Shown in pieces: positions 55,451 through 64,000 of a stretch of 64,000 bases of DNA. Position numbers and translations under genes: made by a program. The notes below the pieces were generated by a model. The model did no database searches, was not told where the DNA came from, and saw nothing but the letters and a program-made list of their open reading frames with translations. The DNA is from Rhizobium sp. 2MFCol3.1 (GTDB lineage Bacteria; Pseudomonadota; Alphaproteobacteria; Rhizobiales; Rhizobiaceae). Positions within the stretch are counted from its first letter, which is position 1, and each line of letters begins with the position of its first letter. The stretch is taken from contig NZ_KB898355.1 of assembly GCF_000377565.1 (NCBI RefSeq), forward strand, positions 496,001 through 560,000, given 5' to 3'.

Positions 55451-55484
55451 GAAAGCCGGCGGATAGCAAGACCCGCCGGCTTTC
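55451..55484. terminator. Bidirectional terminator between convergent operons
   Basis: GAAAGCCGGCGG-N10-CCGCCGGCTTTC, a perfect 12-bp stem with an A-rich left and T-rich right flank, between the transporter (plus) and the biotin carboxylase gene (minus). Confidence 0.88.
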
Positions 55485-55508
55485 CTGTTCTGAGCTCTAC
55501 TCTTCCTC

Positions 55509-57221
55509 TTAAGCGATGATCGCCAGCTCCGCGCCGAGAGCGACGCTGTCGCCCACCTTGGCACTGAACTTGATCGTGCCGGCCTTCGGCGCGGCAACGC
55601 GTGTCTCCATCTTCATGGCCTCGATCACGGCAACGATCTCGCCCTCGGCAACCGTCGCATTGTCCTCGACCAGCCACTGCCGGAACGTGCCCGGAATGGG
55701 AGCGGTAACGGCGCCCTCGCGCTGTTGGGATGCTTGTGGAGCGGAAGTCTGCGGGGCGACCGCGAGGCCGGAAAACAGCGCCGCCGGCAAGCCGATCTCG
55801 TGGCGCTTGCCATCGATCTCGATGAAGCTGCGGATGAGGTTGCCGTCGGCGGGCTCGATCCTCGGCGAGGAGGCGACGCCACGGAATTCTGTCTCGATCC
55901 AGTTGGTGAAGACCTTGAAGCCGTCCTCGCCGGTAAAGTCCTTCTCCTCGAGAACGGCGCGGTGGAAGGGCAGCACGGATGCCACGCCTTCAATCCGGAA
56001 TTCGGCCAGCGCGCGGCGCGCGCGGACCAGCGCTTCCTCGCGGGTTGCGCCTGTCACGATCAGCTTCGCCATCATGGAATCATAGAGGCCGGGGATTTCC
56101 GAGCCGCTTTCAACGCCGGTGTCGAGGCGAATCCCGGGACCGGACGGCGCGCGGAAGCGGGTGATGAGGCCCGGCGTCGGCAGGAAGCCGCGGCCCGGAT
56201 CTTCGGCGTTGATGCGGAACTCGAAGGCGTGGCCCCGCGGCTTGGGTGTCTCCGTCACCGAGAGCGGCTCGCCATCGGCAATCCGCAGCTGCTCGATGAC
56301 GATATCGATGCCGGTGGTCTCCTCGGTCACGGGATGCTCGACCTGCAGGCGCGTGTTGACCTCGAGGAAGGAGATTGTGCCGTTCTGCGAAAGCAGGAAC
56401 TCGACCGTGCCGGCGCCGGTATAGCCGGCCTTGGCGCAGATCGCGCGGGCGGCGTCATGAATGCGCTGGCGCTGCTCCTCGGTGATGAAGGGAGCCGGCG
56501 CCTCTTCGACGAGTTTCTGGTTGCGGCGCTGCAGCGAGCAGTCGCGGGTGCCAAGAACGACGGTGTTGCCATGGCTGTCGGCGATCACCTGCGCCTCGAT
56601 GTGGCGCGGTTTTTCGAGAAATTGCTCGGCGTAGCACTCGCCGCGGCCGAAGGCTTCCACGGCTTCGCGAACAGCGGAATCGAAGAGCTCACCGACTTCG
56701 TCGATATGGTGCGCCACTTTCATGCCGCGCCCGCCGCCGCCGAATGCGGCCTTGATCGCCAGAGGCAATCCGGCTTCGCGGGCGAAGGCGACTGCCTCGG
56801 CGGCAGAGGCCAGCGGTCCGGCGGAGCCCTTCACCAGCGGCGCGCCGACGCTTTCGGCAATCCGCCGCGCTTCGACCTTGTCGCCAAGCGCTGTGATGAC
56901 ATCAGGCGCCGGACCGACCCAGATCAGGCCGGCATCGATGACGGCTTGGGCGAACTCCGCGCGTTCCGAAAGGAAGCCATAGCCGGGGTGTACGGCGTCG
57001 GCGCCGGCGCGCTTGGCGATTTCGAGGATTTTCTCGATGTTCAGATAGGTGTCGACAGGGCGACCGGCGCCGAGGCCATAGGCTTCGTCTGCAAGTTCGG
57101 CATGCAGCGAACTGGCGTCGGCATCCGAATAGATCGCGATCGAGGCGACGCCATAGTCGCGGGCGGCGCGGATGATGCGGATGGCGATTTCGCCGCGATT
57201 GGCAATAAGCAGCTTTTTCAT
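55509..57221 (-). CDS. Biotin carboxylase with C-terminal biotin carrier domain
   Basis: A 570-residue ATP-dependent enzyme loading CO2 on its own biotin. The biotin carboxylase part (about 1-445) has [20 protein letters not shown], the ATP-grasp glycine loop [33 protein letters not shown] and [14 protein letters not shown]. The carrier domain (about 495-570) has the biotin-accepting Lys in [11 protein letters not shown]. The partner carboxyltransferase is not an acyl-CoA type but the PxpBC-like protein encoded just upstream (four-base overlap), the pairing seen inside urea carboxylase. Substrate unknown, so no acyl-CoA carboxylase name is given. Confidence 0.9.
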   Translation of the reverse strand: MKKLLIANRGEIAIRIIRAARDYGVASIAIYSDADASSLHAELADEAYGLGAGRPVDTYLNIEKILEIAKRAGADAVHPGYGFLSERAEFAQAVIDAGLIWVGPAPDVITALGDKVEARRIAESVGAPLVKGSAGPLASAAEAVAFAREAGLPLAIKAAFGGGGRGMKVAHHIDEVGELFDSAVREAVEAFGRGECYAEQFLEKPRHIEAQVIADSHGNTVVLGTRDCSLQRRNQKLVEEAPAPFITEEQRQRIHDAARAICAKAGYTGAGTVEFLLSQNGTISFLEVNTRLQVEHPVTEETTGIDIVIEQLRIADGEPLSVTETPKPRGHAFEFRINAEDPGRGFLPTPGLITRFRAPSGPGIRLDTGVESGSEIPGLYDSMMAKLIVTGATREEALVRARRALAEFRIEGVASVLPFHRAVLEEKDFTGEDGFKVFTNWIETEFRGVASSPRIEPADGNLIRSFIEIDGKRHEIGLPAALFSGLAVAPQTSAPQASQQREGAVTAPIPGTFRQWLVEDNATVAEGEIVAVIEAMKMETRVAAPKAGTIKFSAKVGDSVALGAELAIIA

Positions 57222-58840
57222 GAAATCAGTGTCCTGTTCGGCTCGGTGCCGGCGATGATCTCGCGCGGCTCGAAGACGGAGATCGGATTGAAACGGATAC
57301 AGGCGCCGATCGGGATCTGGCCGGCGAGGTCAAGATGGTGGCTGGCGACGACGCCGATGACCGGATAGCCGCCTGTCAGCGGATGATCGGCAAGGAAGAG
57401 CACGGGCTGGCCGCTATGCGGCACCTGGATCGCGCCGAGTGCGGTGCCTTCCGAGGGCAGTTCCGCATTGTCGGAACGCTCGATCGCCACCTTGCCGTCA
57501 AGGCGCATGCCGACGCGGCTGGATTGAGGCGTCACGTCCCATTCCTGCGATGTCAGCGTCGCGACGCCCTGCTCGGTGAACCAGTCAGTACGCGGGCCGA
57601 GCACAATGTCGAGCGTCACGACTTCGCCGGCGCGCGGCAGGCGCCGCTGCGCGGCGTGGGTCTGCAAAACAGCAAGTGATCGACGCTCGGCCGCAACCAG
57701 AATGTCGCCGGACGCGATCGGCGCCGGGCCGACTTTGGCCAGCGTATCGGTCGCCGCCGAGCCGAGCACCGGCTGAACCTCGAACCCGCCGCGCAGGGCG
57801 AGGTAGCTCATCATGCCCTCGGGCGGAATGCCCAGCACCAGCTCGTCGCCGGCATCAAGGGCGATCGGGCTTGCGAAATTGGCGGTGCTCTCGCCACCAG
57901 CCGCCGCGCGGATCGTCAGCGGGCAGGGGGCGCCGGTTACCGCGACGGTGACCGGCCGATCGGCCGTGAACGCGAAGCCGCCGAAGAGCACTTCGATCAC
58001 GGCGGCATCGCGCGGGTTTCCGAGGCAGCGATTGGCCTCGATCATCGCCATGCGGTCGAGCGCGCCGGATTCCGAGACGCCCTGGCTGGCAAGGCCCGGT
58101 CGGCCGAGATCCTGGAACAGCGCGGGACGGTCCGCGCGGGTGACCAGCAATCCGGCTTGCTGTTCTGGAGCCTCATTGGCTGACGGCTTGGGTGAGGAGA
58201 CCGGGACGACAGCGCCCTTGGCGATGTCGCGAAAGCGGACGCGGTCGCCGGGGGCCAGCAGCGCCGCCCGTTCCCGTGTCGTATCCCACATCGCGAGCGG
58301 CGTCTTGCCAAGCAGCTGCCAGCCGCCGGGGCTGTCTGATGGGTAGATACCGCCGAACTTGCCGGCGATGGCGACCGAGCCGGCGGGGATTTTTACTCGG
58401 GGGCTCTTGCGGCGAGGCACGTCGAAACGTGGATCGTCGCAGGTCATATAAGCGAAGCCAGGGGCAAAACCGGTGAAGGCGACGGTGTATGTCGCCTCGG
58501 TGTGGCGCTGGATGACCTCTTCGATCGTACAGCCGAGCATCTCGGCGACATCGCCAAGGTCTTCGCCATCGTAGGAGACCGGGATCTCGAAGAGTTCTCC
58601 GCCACGAGAGGAGCGTGTGGAAAGGTCGAGCGCGGCGATCTTGTCGTAAAGCCCCGCGGCGTTCGTCAGCCACGGATCGAAGCGCACCATGACGGTGCGC
58701 GCGCCTGGGATCACTTCGCGCACGCCTTCGAGCCCCGCCGCCAGGAGGGCGTCGAGCAGGGTCAGGGTGGCGGCGAGATCGTCGAGCTCGACGAGGAAAC
58801 TGTCGCTGCCGGATGGCAGGAAACGCAGGCGCTCGCTCAT
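57218..58840 (-). CDS. Fused PxpB-PxpC (KipI-KipA) / urea-carboxylase-type carboxyltransferase
   Basis: A 540-residue protein. Residues about 1-215 are KipI/PxpB-like ([62 protein letters not shown] in part). Residues about 225-530 are KipA/PxpC-like ([54 protein letters not shown]). The same two modules make the carboxyltransferase domain of urea carboxylase. It is coupled by four-base overlaps to pxpA on one side and to a biotin carboxylase on the other, so it may serve ATP-dependent cyclic-amide opening with or without biotin. Confidence 0.88.
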   Translation of the reverse strand: MSERLRFLPSGSDSFLVELDDLAATLTLLDALLAAGLEGVREVIPGARTVMVRFDPWLTNAAGLYDKIAALDLSTRSSRGGELFEIPVSYDGEDLGDVAEMLGCTIEEVIQRHTEATYTVAFTGFAPGFAYMTCDDPRFDVPRRKSPRVKIPAGSVAIAGKFGGIYPSDSPGGWQLLGKTPLAMWDTTRERAALLAPGDRVRFRDIAKGAVVPVSSPKPSANEAPEQQAGLLVTRADRPALFQDLGRPGLASQGVSESGALDRMAMIEANRCLGNPRDAAVIEVLFGGFAFTADRPVTVAVTGAPCPLTIRAAAGGESTANFASPIALDAGDELVLGIPPEGMMSYLALRGGFEVQPVLGSAATDTLAKVGPAPIASGDILVAAERRSLAVLQTHAAQRRLPRAGEVVTLDIVLGPRTDWFTEQGVATLTSQEWDVTPQSSRVGMRLDGKVAIERSDNAELPSEGTALGAIQVPHSGQPVLFLADHPLTGGYPVIGVVASHHLDLAGQIPIGACIRFNPISVFEPREIIAGTEPNRTLIS

Positions 58841-59607
58841 GACGACATATCGACGAAGGATTTGAGGTCTACGCCGCGTGCTTCCAGCGTCTGCCGCAGC
58901 GTGCGGGCGATCGCGACGGCAGCCGGCGTGTCGCCGTGAATGCAGATCGACTGCGCGTCGAGCGCGATTTCGGTTCCGTCGATCGCCACAACGCGGCTTT
59001 CCGTGACCATGCGCAACATGCGCTCGGCGACGGCTTGCGGATCATGGATCACGGAACCGGCTAGGCGGCGGCTGACGAGGCTGCCGTCGACGTTATAGGC
59101 GCGGTCGGCGAAGGCTTCGCAGACGACGGTCAGCCCGGCCTCACGGGCTTGCTCTACGATCGGCGCGCCGGCCAGCGCCATCAGCACGAGGCTTGGATCG
59201 ACGGCTTTGATACCTTCGATGACATCGGCGGCCTGGCGCGCGTCTTGGGCGATGGTGTTGTAGAGCGCGCCGTGCGGCTTCACGTAGCGCACCCTAGTTC
59301 CGGCCGCCTGCGCCAGACCCTGCAAGGCGCCAATCTGGTAGATCGTGTCGCCGACCAGCTCAGCGCTCGACGGATCCATGTTGCGCCGACCAAAGCCGAC
59401 CAGATCGCGGTAGCCGATATGGGCGCCAACGGCGACACCGCGCCGCGTCGCTTCCTTGAGAACCGTCAAGATGCCGGCCGGGTCGCCGGCGTGAAAGCCG
59501 CAGGCGATATTGGCGCTGGTCACCGTCGCCAGCATGGCGGCGTCGTCGCCCATCGGCCATGGGCCGAAACCTTCGCCGAGATCGCTGTTCAGATCGACTG
59601 CTGCCAT
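58837..59607 (-). CDS. pxpA: LamB/YcsF-family protein, 5-oxoprolinase subunit A-like
   Basis: A 256-residue cytoplasmic protein with the family signature throughout: [58 protein letters not shown] and [13 protein letters not shown]. PxpA works with PxpB and PxpC to hydrolyse 5-oxoproline at the expense of ATP. First gene of the pxpA-pxpBC-biotin carboxylase operon. GGAGATGGAAC precedes the ATG, and two copies of the GntR operator lie within 70 bases upstream. True substrate may differ because of the biotin carboxylase partner. Confidence 0.92.
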   Translation of the reverse strand: MAAVDLNSDLGEGFGPWPMGDDAAMLATVTSANIACGFHAGDPAGILTVLKEATRRGVAVGAHIGYRDLVGFGRRNMDPSSAELVGDTIYQIGALQGLAQAAGTRVRYVKPHGALYNTIAQDARQAADVIEGIKAVDPSLVLMALAGAPIVEQAREAGLTVVCEAFADRAYNVDGSLVSRRLAGSVIHDPQAVAERMLRMVTESRVVAIDGTEIALDAQSICIHGDTPAAVAIARTLRQTLEARGVDLKSFVDMSS

Positions 59608-59644
59608 GTTCCATCTCCATTGAACGTACTGGTGTCACGGGTTA

Positions 59645-59655
59645 TTGTTCAATAA
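59645..59655. promoter_or_regulatory. GntR/FCD operator, site C (one mismatch)
   Basis: TTGTTCAATAA differs from sites B and D at one base. It lies 38 bases before the pxpA start codon. Confidence 0.6.
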
Positions 59656-59666
59656 CGCAATATAAA

Positions 59667-59677
59667 TTGTTCAACAA
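59667..59677. promoter_or_regulatory. GntR/FCD operator, site D
   Basis: TTGTTCAACAA, extended to ATTGTTCAACAAT, is 22 bases from site C (two helical turns centre to centre), between pxpA and the second GntR gene; cooperative binding is possible. Confidence 0.72.
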
Positions 59678-59794
59678 TATAGATTCGTGCAAATTGGTTC
59701 GAGAATGTGATGCGCCGCTGTGACGGACGTCCGGTCGTGGTCGTGACACACACTGCTCCCGCCAACCTGATGCATGAGAGGATAAGGGTTCTTC

Positions 59795-60463
59795 ATGATT
59801 GACGCGTCGCATGTCCCGGCCGAGGACCAGCCGCTGACCGCCCATGTCGCAGGCCGCATCCGAGACATGCTGATCTCGGGCGAACTGTCGCCGGGCGCGA
59901 AGCTCTCGGAGCAGCATATGGCAGCGCATTTTAGCATATCGCGCAACACACTGCGCGAGGTGTTTCGACTGCTGACAAGCCAGAACCTGCTGACCTATAT
60001 CCCCAACAGGGGGGTGTTCGTCGCAACGCCGGGCGAGGCCAGCGTCGTGGATATCTACCGCGTCCGGCGCGTCATTCAAAAAGGCGCCGTGCAGGCTGCG
60101 AGCCCCACGCATCCGGCCCTCAGCCGTATGAAAGACCAGCTGGCGCGAACGGGCGCGGCGCAGGCGAATGGGGACTGGCTAAAGGTCGGGACCATCAACA
60201 TGGAGTTTCACCGCTCGATGGTGGACCTCTGCGACAGTCCCCGATTGAACGCCGGTTTCGAACTCGTCCTGGCGGAATTGCGGCTGGTCTTCGCGCAGTT
60301 CGACGATACGGCTCACCTTCATGAACCCTATATCGCGCTGAACAAAGCCCTGCTTGCGTCCCTTGAGCGCGGCGACACAGACACTGCCACGAAGCAGCTC
60401 GACGACTATCTCCTGCGCTCCGAACGCTCTGTCCTCGCCGCCCTGCAGCGCGCCAGATCCTAA
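59795..60463 (+). CDS. GntR-family regulator, FadR/FCD subfamily (second)
   Basis: A 222-residue regulator with winged helix (about 15-80; LSEQHMAAHFSISRNTLREV) and FCD domain (about 90-215; VDIYRVRRVIQKGAVQ, FHRSMVDLCDSPRLNAGF). It is divergent from pxpA across a gap holding operator sites C and D, and 104 bases upstream of liuA. It resembles the other GntR protein of this window in layout (both keep SRNTLRE in the recognition helix). It may control pxpA, the liu operon, or both; the sequence does not decide. Confidence 0.9.
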   Translation: MIDASHVPAEDQPLTAHVAGRIRDMLISGELSPGAKLSEQHMAAHFSISRNTLREVFRLLTSQNLLTYIPNRGVFVATPGEASVVDIYRVRRVIQKGAVQAASPTHPALSRMKDQLARTGAAQANGDWLKVGTINMEFHRSMVDLCDSPRLNAGFELVLAELRLVFAQFDDTAHLHEPYIALNKALLASLERGDTDTATKQLDDYLLRSERSVLAALQRARS

Positions 60464-60567
60464 CGCGGGCATACCGATGCGCCGATCTCTGGGCGGCACG
60501 CCAAACATCGATTTTACTAATAGGATCAAGCGCGCTAGCATGATCGCAGTCTGGGAGGACTGGCGAC

Positions 60568-61731
60568 ATGCTGGAGTTGGATTTCGGGTTATCCGAAATG
60601 GCGGAGGCAATCCGTGAGACGACGCATCGGTTTGCGACCAATCGTATTGCCCCGCTTGCCGCGAGGATAGACGAGGAAGACTGGTTCCCGGTCGAGATCT
60701 GGCCCGAGATGGGCGCACTTGGCCTTCACGGCATTACAGTGCCCGAAGAGCATGGCGGCCTTGGGCTCGGCTATCTCGAACACGTTATTGCCTGCGAGGA
60801 GATCAGCCGCGCCTCGGCATCGGTCGGCCTGTCCTACGGCGCGCACTCCAATCTCTGCATCAACCAGATTTCGCGCTGGGGATCGGACGAACAGAAACAG
60901 CGATATCTCCCATCTCTGATATCCGGCGCGCATGTCGGCAGCCTTGCCATGTCGGAAGCAGGCGCCGGCTCGGACGTCGTCTCGATGCGGCTGCGCGCCG
61001 ATAGGGTTGACGGCGGTTACCGCCTCAACGGCACCAAATTCTGGATCACCAACGCGCCCTATGCAGACACGCTGGTCGTCTATGCCAAGACCGTTCCCGA
61101 TGGTGGCTCCAAAGGCATTACCGCCTTTCTGGTTGAGAAGGGTTTTGAGGGTTTTTTGATCGGCCAGAAGATCAACAAGGTCGGCATGAGGGGCTCGCCG
61201 ACGGCGGAACTGGTCTTCAACGACTGCTTCGTTCCGGAAGAGAACATCATGGGCCCGCTGAATGGCGGCGTTAAAGTGCTGATGTCCGGGCTCGACTATG
61301 AGCGCGTGGTGCTTTCCGGCATCCAGCTCGGTATCATGCAGGCCTGCCTGGATGTGGTGCTTCCCTATATCAGGGAGCGCAAGCAGTTCGGAACGCCCAT
61401 CGGCAGTTTCCAGCTGATCCAGGCAAAGGTGGCGGACATGGTCGTGGCGCTGAATTCGGCTCGCGCCTACGTCTATGCGGTGGCGAGAGCCTGCGATGCC
61501 GGCAAGACGACGCGGCATGATGCAGCCGGGGCCATTCTCTACGCGTCTGAGAGTGCGGTCAAAGTGGCCGAGCAGGCGATCCAGGCACTCGGCGGCGCCG
61601 GATATACCAAAGACTGGCCGGTGGAGCGGTACTGGCGGGATTCCAAGCTGCTCGACATCGGCGCCGGCACCAACGAAGTGCGCCGCATGCTGATCGGGCG
61701 CGAAGTCATCGGCGCTGAGGGGAGGGGCTGA
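60568..61731 (+). CDS. liuA: Isovaleryl-CoA dehydrogenase
   Basis: A 387-residue FAD acyl-CoA dehydrogenase acting in leucine breakdown, isovaleryl-CoA to 3-methylcrotonyl-CoA. Motifs are [40 protein letters not shown] and the C-terminal [20 protein letters not shown]. The catalytic Glu is expected in [11 protein letters not shown], the position specific to isovaleryl-CoA dehydrogenases, rather than in the later position of other family members. GGGAGG is about nine bases before the ATG. Its TGA overlaps the liuB ATG by one base. Confidence 0.94.
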   Translation: MLELDFGLSEMAEAIRETTHRFATNRIAPLAARIDEEDWFPVEIWPEMGALGLHGITVPEEHGGLGLGYLEHVIACEEISRASASVGLSYGAHSNLCINQISRWGSDEQKQRYLPSLISGAHVGSLAMSEAGAGSDVVSMRLRADRVDGGYRLNGTKFWITNAPYADTLVVYAKTVPDGGSKGITAFLVEKGFEGFLIGQKINKVGMRGSPTAELVFNDCFVPEENIMGPLNGGVKVLMSGLDYERVVLSGIQLGIMQACLDVVLPYIRERKQFGTPIGSFQLIQAKVADMVVALNSARAYVYAVARACDAGKTTRHDAAGAILYASESAVKVAEQAIQALGGAGYTKDWPVERYWRDSKLLDIGAGTNEVRRMLIGREVIGAEGRG

Positions 61732-63326
61732 TGCCGGAGCTGCAGACGATGCTCGATCCCAGCTCGCAAACCTTCGCCGCCAATCAAGCGCACAATCTAG
61801 CTCTCGTGGAGATGCTCCGCTCCAAGGTGGCGCAGGCAGCTTTGGGCGGTTCCGAAAAACATCGCGAGCGGCATGTCGAACGCGGCAAACTTCTCCCGCG
61901 TGACCGCGTCCAGCGCCTGCTTGATCCCGGCTCGCCGTTTCTCGAGATCGGACAGCTTGCCGCCAATGGCATGTATGATGACGAGGCGCCCGGCGCGGGC
62001 ATGATTACAGGCATCGGCCGGGTCTCGGGCGTCGAATGCATGATCCTGGCGCACGACCCGACCGTGAAGGGCGGCGCCTATTTTCCGATGACGGTGAAGA
62101 AGCACCTGCGAGCGCAGGAGATCGCCTGGGAAAACCGGCTGCCCTGCATCTATCTCGTCGACTCAGGCGGCGCCAACCTGCCACATCAGGCCGAGGTCTT
62201 TCCCGATCGCGATCATTTCGGGCGCATCTTCTACAACCAGGCGCAGATGTCGGCGGCGGGCATCGCCCAGATCGCCTGCGTTATGGGCAGCTGCACCGCG
62301 GGTGGGGCTTACGTGCCCGCGATGTCTGACGAAACCGTCATCGTGCGCAATCAGGGAACGATCTTCCTCGCCGGCCCGCCGCTGGTGAAGGCGGCGACGG
62401 GCGAGATCATCTCCGCCGAAGAACTCGGCGGAGCGGAGACTCATGGCCGGAAATCCGGCGTCGTCGACCATGTCGCCGAAAACGACGAACATGCGCTGCT
62501 GATCGTCCGCGACATCGTCGCGACGCTCAATAGGCCGAAGCGGGTGGATATCGAGGTGGCTGAGGCGCAACCGCCGAAGCTCGATCCGCAGGAGCTCTAC
62601 GGCATCGTTCCGCGAGACGTCCGTACGCCTTATGACGTCCGCGAGGTTATCGCCCGTATCGTCGATGGCTCTGAACTGCAGGAGTTCAAGGCGCTCTATG
62701 GCACCACATTGGTCTGCGGCTTTGCGCGGATCTGGGGCATCCCGGTAGCTATTCTCGCCAATAATGGCGTGCTCTTCTCGGAGAGCGCGCTGAAGGGCGC
62801 TCATTTCATCGAGCTTGCCTGTCAGCGGCGCATACCGTTGCTCTTCCTGCAGAACATCTCGGGCTTCATGGTCGGCGGGAAATATGAAGCGGAGGGGATC
62901 GCCAAGAACGGCGCGAAGCTGGTGACGGCGGTGGCAACGGCATCGGTGCCGAAGATAACGGTGCTGATCGGCGGCAGCTTCGGCGCTGGCAACTACGGCA
63001 TGTGCGGCCGCGCCTACCAGCCGCGCTTTCTGTTCACATGGCCGAATGCGCGCATCTCCGTGATGGGCGGCGAGCAGGCCGCCTCCGTCCTGGCGACCGT
63101 GCATCGCGATGCCGAGAGCTGGAGCGCCGATGAGGCCGAAGCTTTCAAGGCACCGATCCGGCAGAAATACGAGGACGAGGGCAACCCCTATTATGCCACG
63201 GCGCGGCTATGGGACGACGGCATCATCGACCCCGCTCAGACACGCGACGTGCTCGGCCTCGCCTTCGCGGCGACGCTGAATGCGTCGATACCGGAGCGCG
63301 CCCAGTTCGGGTTGTTTCGCATGTAG
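61731..63326 (+). CDS. liuB: 3-Methylcrotonyl-CoA carboxylase, carboxyltransferase subunit
   Basis: A 531-residue biotin-dependent carboxyltransferase of the crotonase fold. Signatures are [75 protein letters not shown] and [17 protein letters not shown], characteristic of the methylcrotonyl rather than propionyl group. It transfers CO2 from the biotin carried by the next gene product to 3-methylcrotonyl-CoA. Second gene of the liu operon. Confidence 0.95.
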   Translation: MPELQTMLDPSSQTFAANQAHNLALVEMLRSKVAQAALGGSEKHRERHVERGKLLPRDRVQRLLDPGSPFLEIGQLAANGMYDDEAPGAGMITGIGRVSGVECMILAHDPTVKGGAYFPMTVKKHLRAQEIAWENRLPCIYLVDSGGANLPHQAEVFPDRDHFGRIFYNQAQMSAAGIAQIACVMGSCTAGGAYVPAMSDETVIVRNQGTIFLAGPPLVKAATGEIISAEELGGAETHGRKSGVVDHVAENDEHALLIVRDIVATLNRPKRVDIEVAEAQPPKLDPQELYGIVPRDVRTPYDVREVIARIVDGSELQEFKALYGTTLVCGFARIWGIPVAILANNGVLFSESALKGAHFIELACQRRIPLLFLQNISGFMVGGKYEAEGIAKNGAKLVTAVATASVPKITVLIGGSFGAGNYGMCGRAYQPRFLFTWPNARISVMGGEQAASVLATVHRDAESWSADEAEAFKAPIRQKYEDEGNPYYATARLWDDGIIDPAQTRDVLGLAFAATLNASIPERAQFGLFRM

Positions 63327-63352
63327 CCGTAAGGGCAGGGAGAGGAGAGACC

Positions 63353-64000
63353 GTGATAGACAGCCTGCTGATCGCCAATCGCGGCGAGATCGCGAGGAGG
63401 ATCATAAGAACGGCAAAGCGGGTGGGGATCCGCACCATCGCCGTGCACTCCGAGATCGATGGCGATATGCCCTTCGTTCGCGAGGCGGACGAGGCGGTGT
63501 GCATCGGGCCGGCATCGGCCAAGGAGAGCTATCTCAACGCAGACAGGATCATCGACGCCGCGATGCGGACCGGCGCGAAGGCGATCCATCCGGGCTACGG
63601 CTTTCTGTCGGAAAATGCCGAGTTCGCAGAACGGGTCACGGCCTCCGGCCTGATCTGGGTCGGGGCGCCTGCGGCTTCGATCCGGGCCATGGGCCTCAAG
63701 GATGCGGCCAAAAAGCGGATGATCGCGGCGGGCGTCCCGGTCACGCCGGGCTATCTCGGCGAGGACCAGGCGGACGAGCGGTTGCAGCGGGAGGCGGATG
63801 CGATCGGCTACCCTGTTCTCATCAAGGCCGTCGCCGGTGGCGGCGGTAAAGGGATGCGTCGGGTCGATAGCGCCGCGGAATTTCCGGCGGCGCTCGCCAG
63901 CTGCCGGCGTGAAGCCGCTTCCGCGTTCGGCGATGACCGGGTGCTGATCGAGAAATACATCCTCTCGCCTCGGCACATCGAGGTCCAGGTGTTCGGCGAC
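63353..64000 (+). CDS. liuD: 3-Methylcrotonyl-CoA carboxylase, biotin carboxylase subunit, 3' partial
   Basis: Only the first 216 codons are inside the window. A GTG start at 63353 follows AGGAGAG by a few bases, 26 bases after liuB. The visible protein starts [20 protein letters not shown], has [18 protein letters not shown], the ATP-grasp loop IKAVAGGGGKGMRRV and EKYILSPRHIEVQVFGD at the window edge. The carrier domain lies beyond. Assigned to methylcrotonyl-CoA carboxylase from its place after liuA-liuB. Confidence 0.93.
   Translation, partial: MIDSLLIANRGEIARRIIRTAKRVGIRTIAVHSEIDGDMPFVREADEAVCIGPASAKESYLNADRIIDAAMRTGAKAIHPGYGFLSENAEFAERVTASGLIWVGAPAASIRAMGLKDAAKKRMIAAGVPVTPGYLGEDQADERLQREADAIGYPVLIKAVAGGGGKGMRRVDSAAEFPAALASCRREAASAFGDDRVLIEKYILSPRHIEVQVFGD

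Noticed and set aside
52975..55677. 900-codon minus-strand open frame opposite the amino-acid transporter
   Set aside because: Shadow of the transporter genes; the proposed protein has no domain-like pattern while the plus strand reads clean transporter proteins.
55509..57221. Calling the biotin carboxylase an acetyl-CoA carboxylase subunit (accC)
   Set aside because: It carries its own carrier domain and sits in an operon with PxpA and PxpBC and no acyl-CoA carboxyltransferase.

Overview
The window is a GC-rich, gene-dense chromosomal (or chromid) segment of an alphaproteobacterium, most likely in the Rhizobiaceae (Rhizobium/Agrobacterium/Ensifer relatives). This rests on a DUF982 protein typical of rhizobia, a TGA-N9-TCA iron box of the rhizobial RirA type, a NasT/NasS-controlled nitrate cluster and many GTG/TTG starts. 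It is dominated by nutrient uptake and assimilation. I saw no rRNA, tRNA, CRISPR array, prophage or transposase. Both ends cut through genes: an RND adaptor at base 1 and the methylcrotonyl-CoA carboxylase biotin subunit at base 64000.

Layout. 1-4.2 kb: RND efflux adaptor and inner-membrane pump. 4.3-6.6 kb: small exported or hypothetical proteins and a DUF982 protein. 6.7-14.0 kb (minus): a long, divergent glutamate-synthase-like large subunit, broken here by a one-base frameshift, coupled to a CysJ-like diflavin reductase. 14.4-16.3 kb: chemoreceptor. 16.5-19.9 kb (minus): TPP riboswitch followed by ykoF and an HMP/thiamine-precursor ABC transporter. 20.2-24.1 kb: sulfate ABC transporter. 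24.1-27.1 kb (minus): ferric-siderophore ABC transporter behind a RirA-type box. 27.2-33.1 kb: RpiR/SIS regulator, a ferric-type ABC transporter, a membrane protein with paired ExxE motifs and a tiny membrane protein. 33.1-35.2 kb (minus): a DedA-PAP2 fusion and a second PAP2 protein.

35.4-47.9 kb (minus) is a complete nitrate assimilation block, read nasT-nasS then nrtABC-nirBD-nasA-cysG. The block from nrtA has a sigma-54 type promoter and a leader terminator, fitting NtrC activation plus NasT antitermination. A 151-bp palindromic element interrupts it between nirD and nasA. 48.3-50.9 kb: second chemoreceptor and a MarR regulator.

51.0-59.6 kb is an unusual catabolic island: a DUF1989 (urea-carboxylase-associated) protein, a GntR/FCD regulator, a polar amino-acid type ABC transporter with a fused permease-ATPase, and an operon of PxpA, fused PxpBC and a biotin carboxylase/BCCP protein. 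The 11-bp operator TTGTT[C/G]AACAA occurs at its promoters, so it looks like one regulon for uptake and ATP/biotin-dependent opening of a cyclic amide or urea-like compound. 59.8-64.0 kb: a second GntR/FCD regulator and the start of a leucine/isovalerate (liu) operon.

Four ABC operons carry a GC-rich hairpin between the binding-protein gene and the permease gene, which suggests a common way of over-producing the binding protein.
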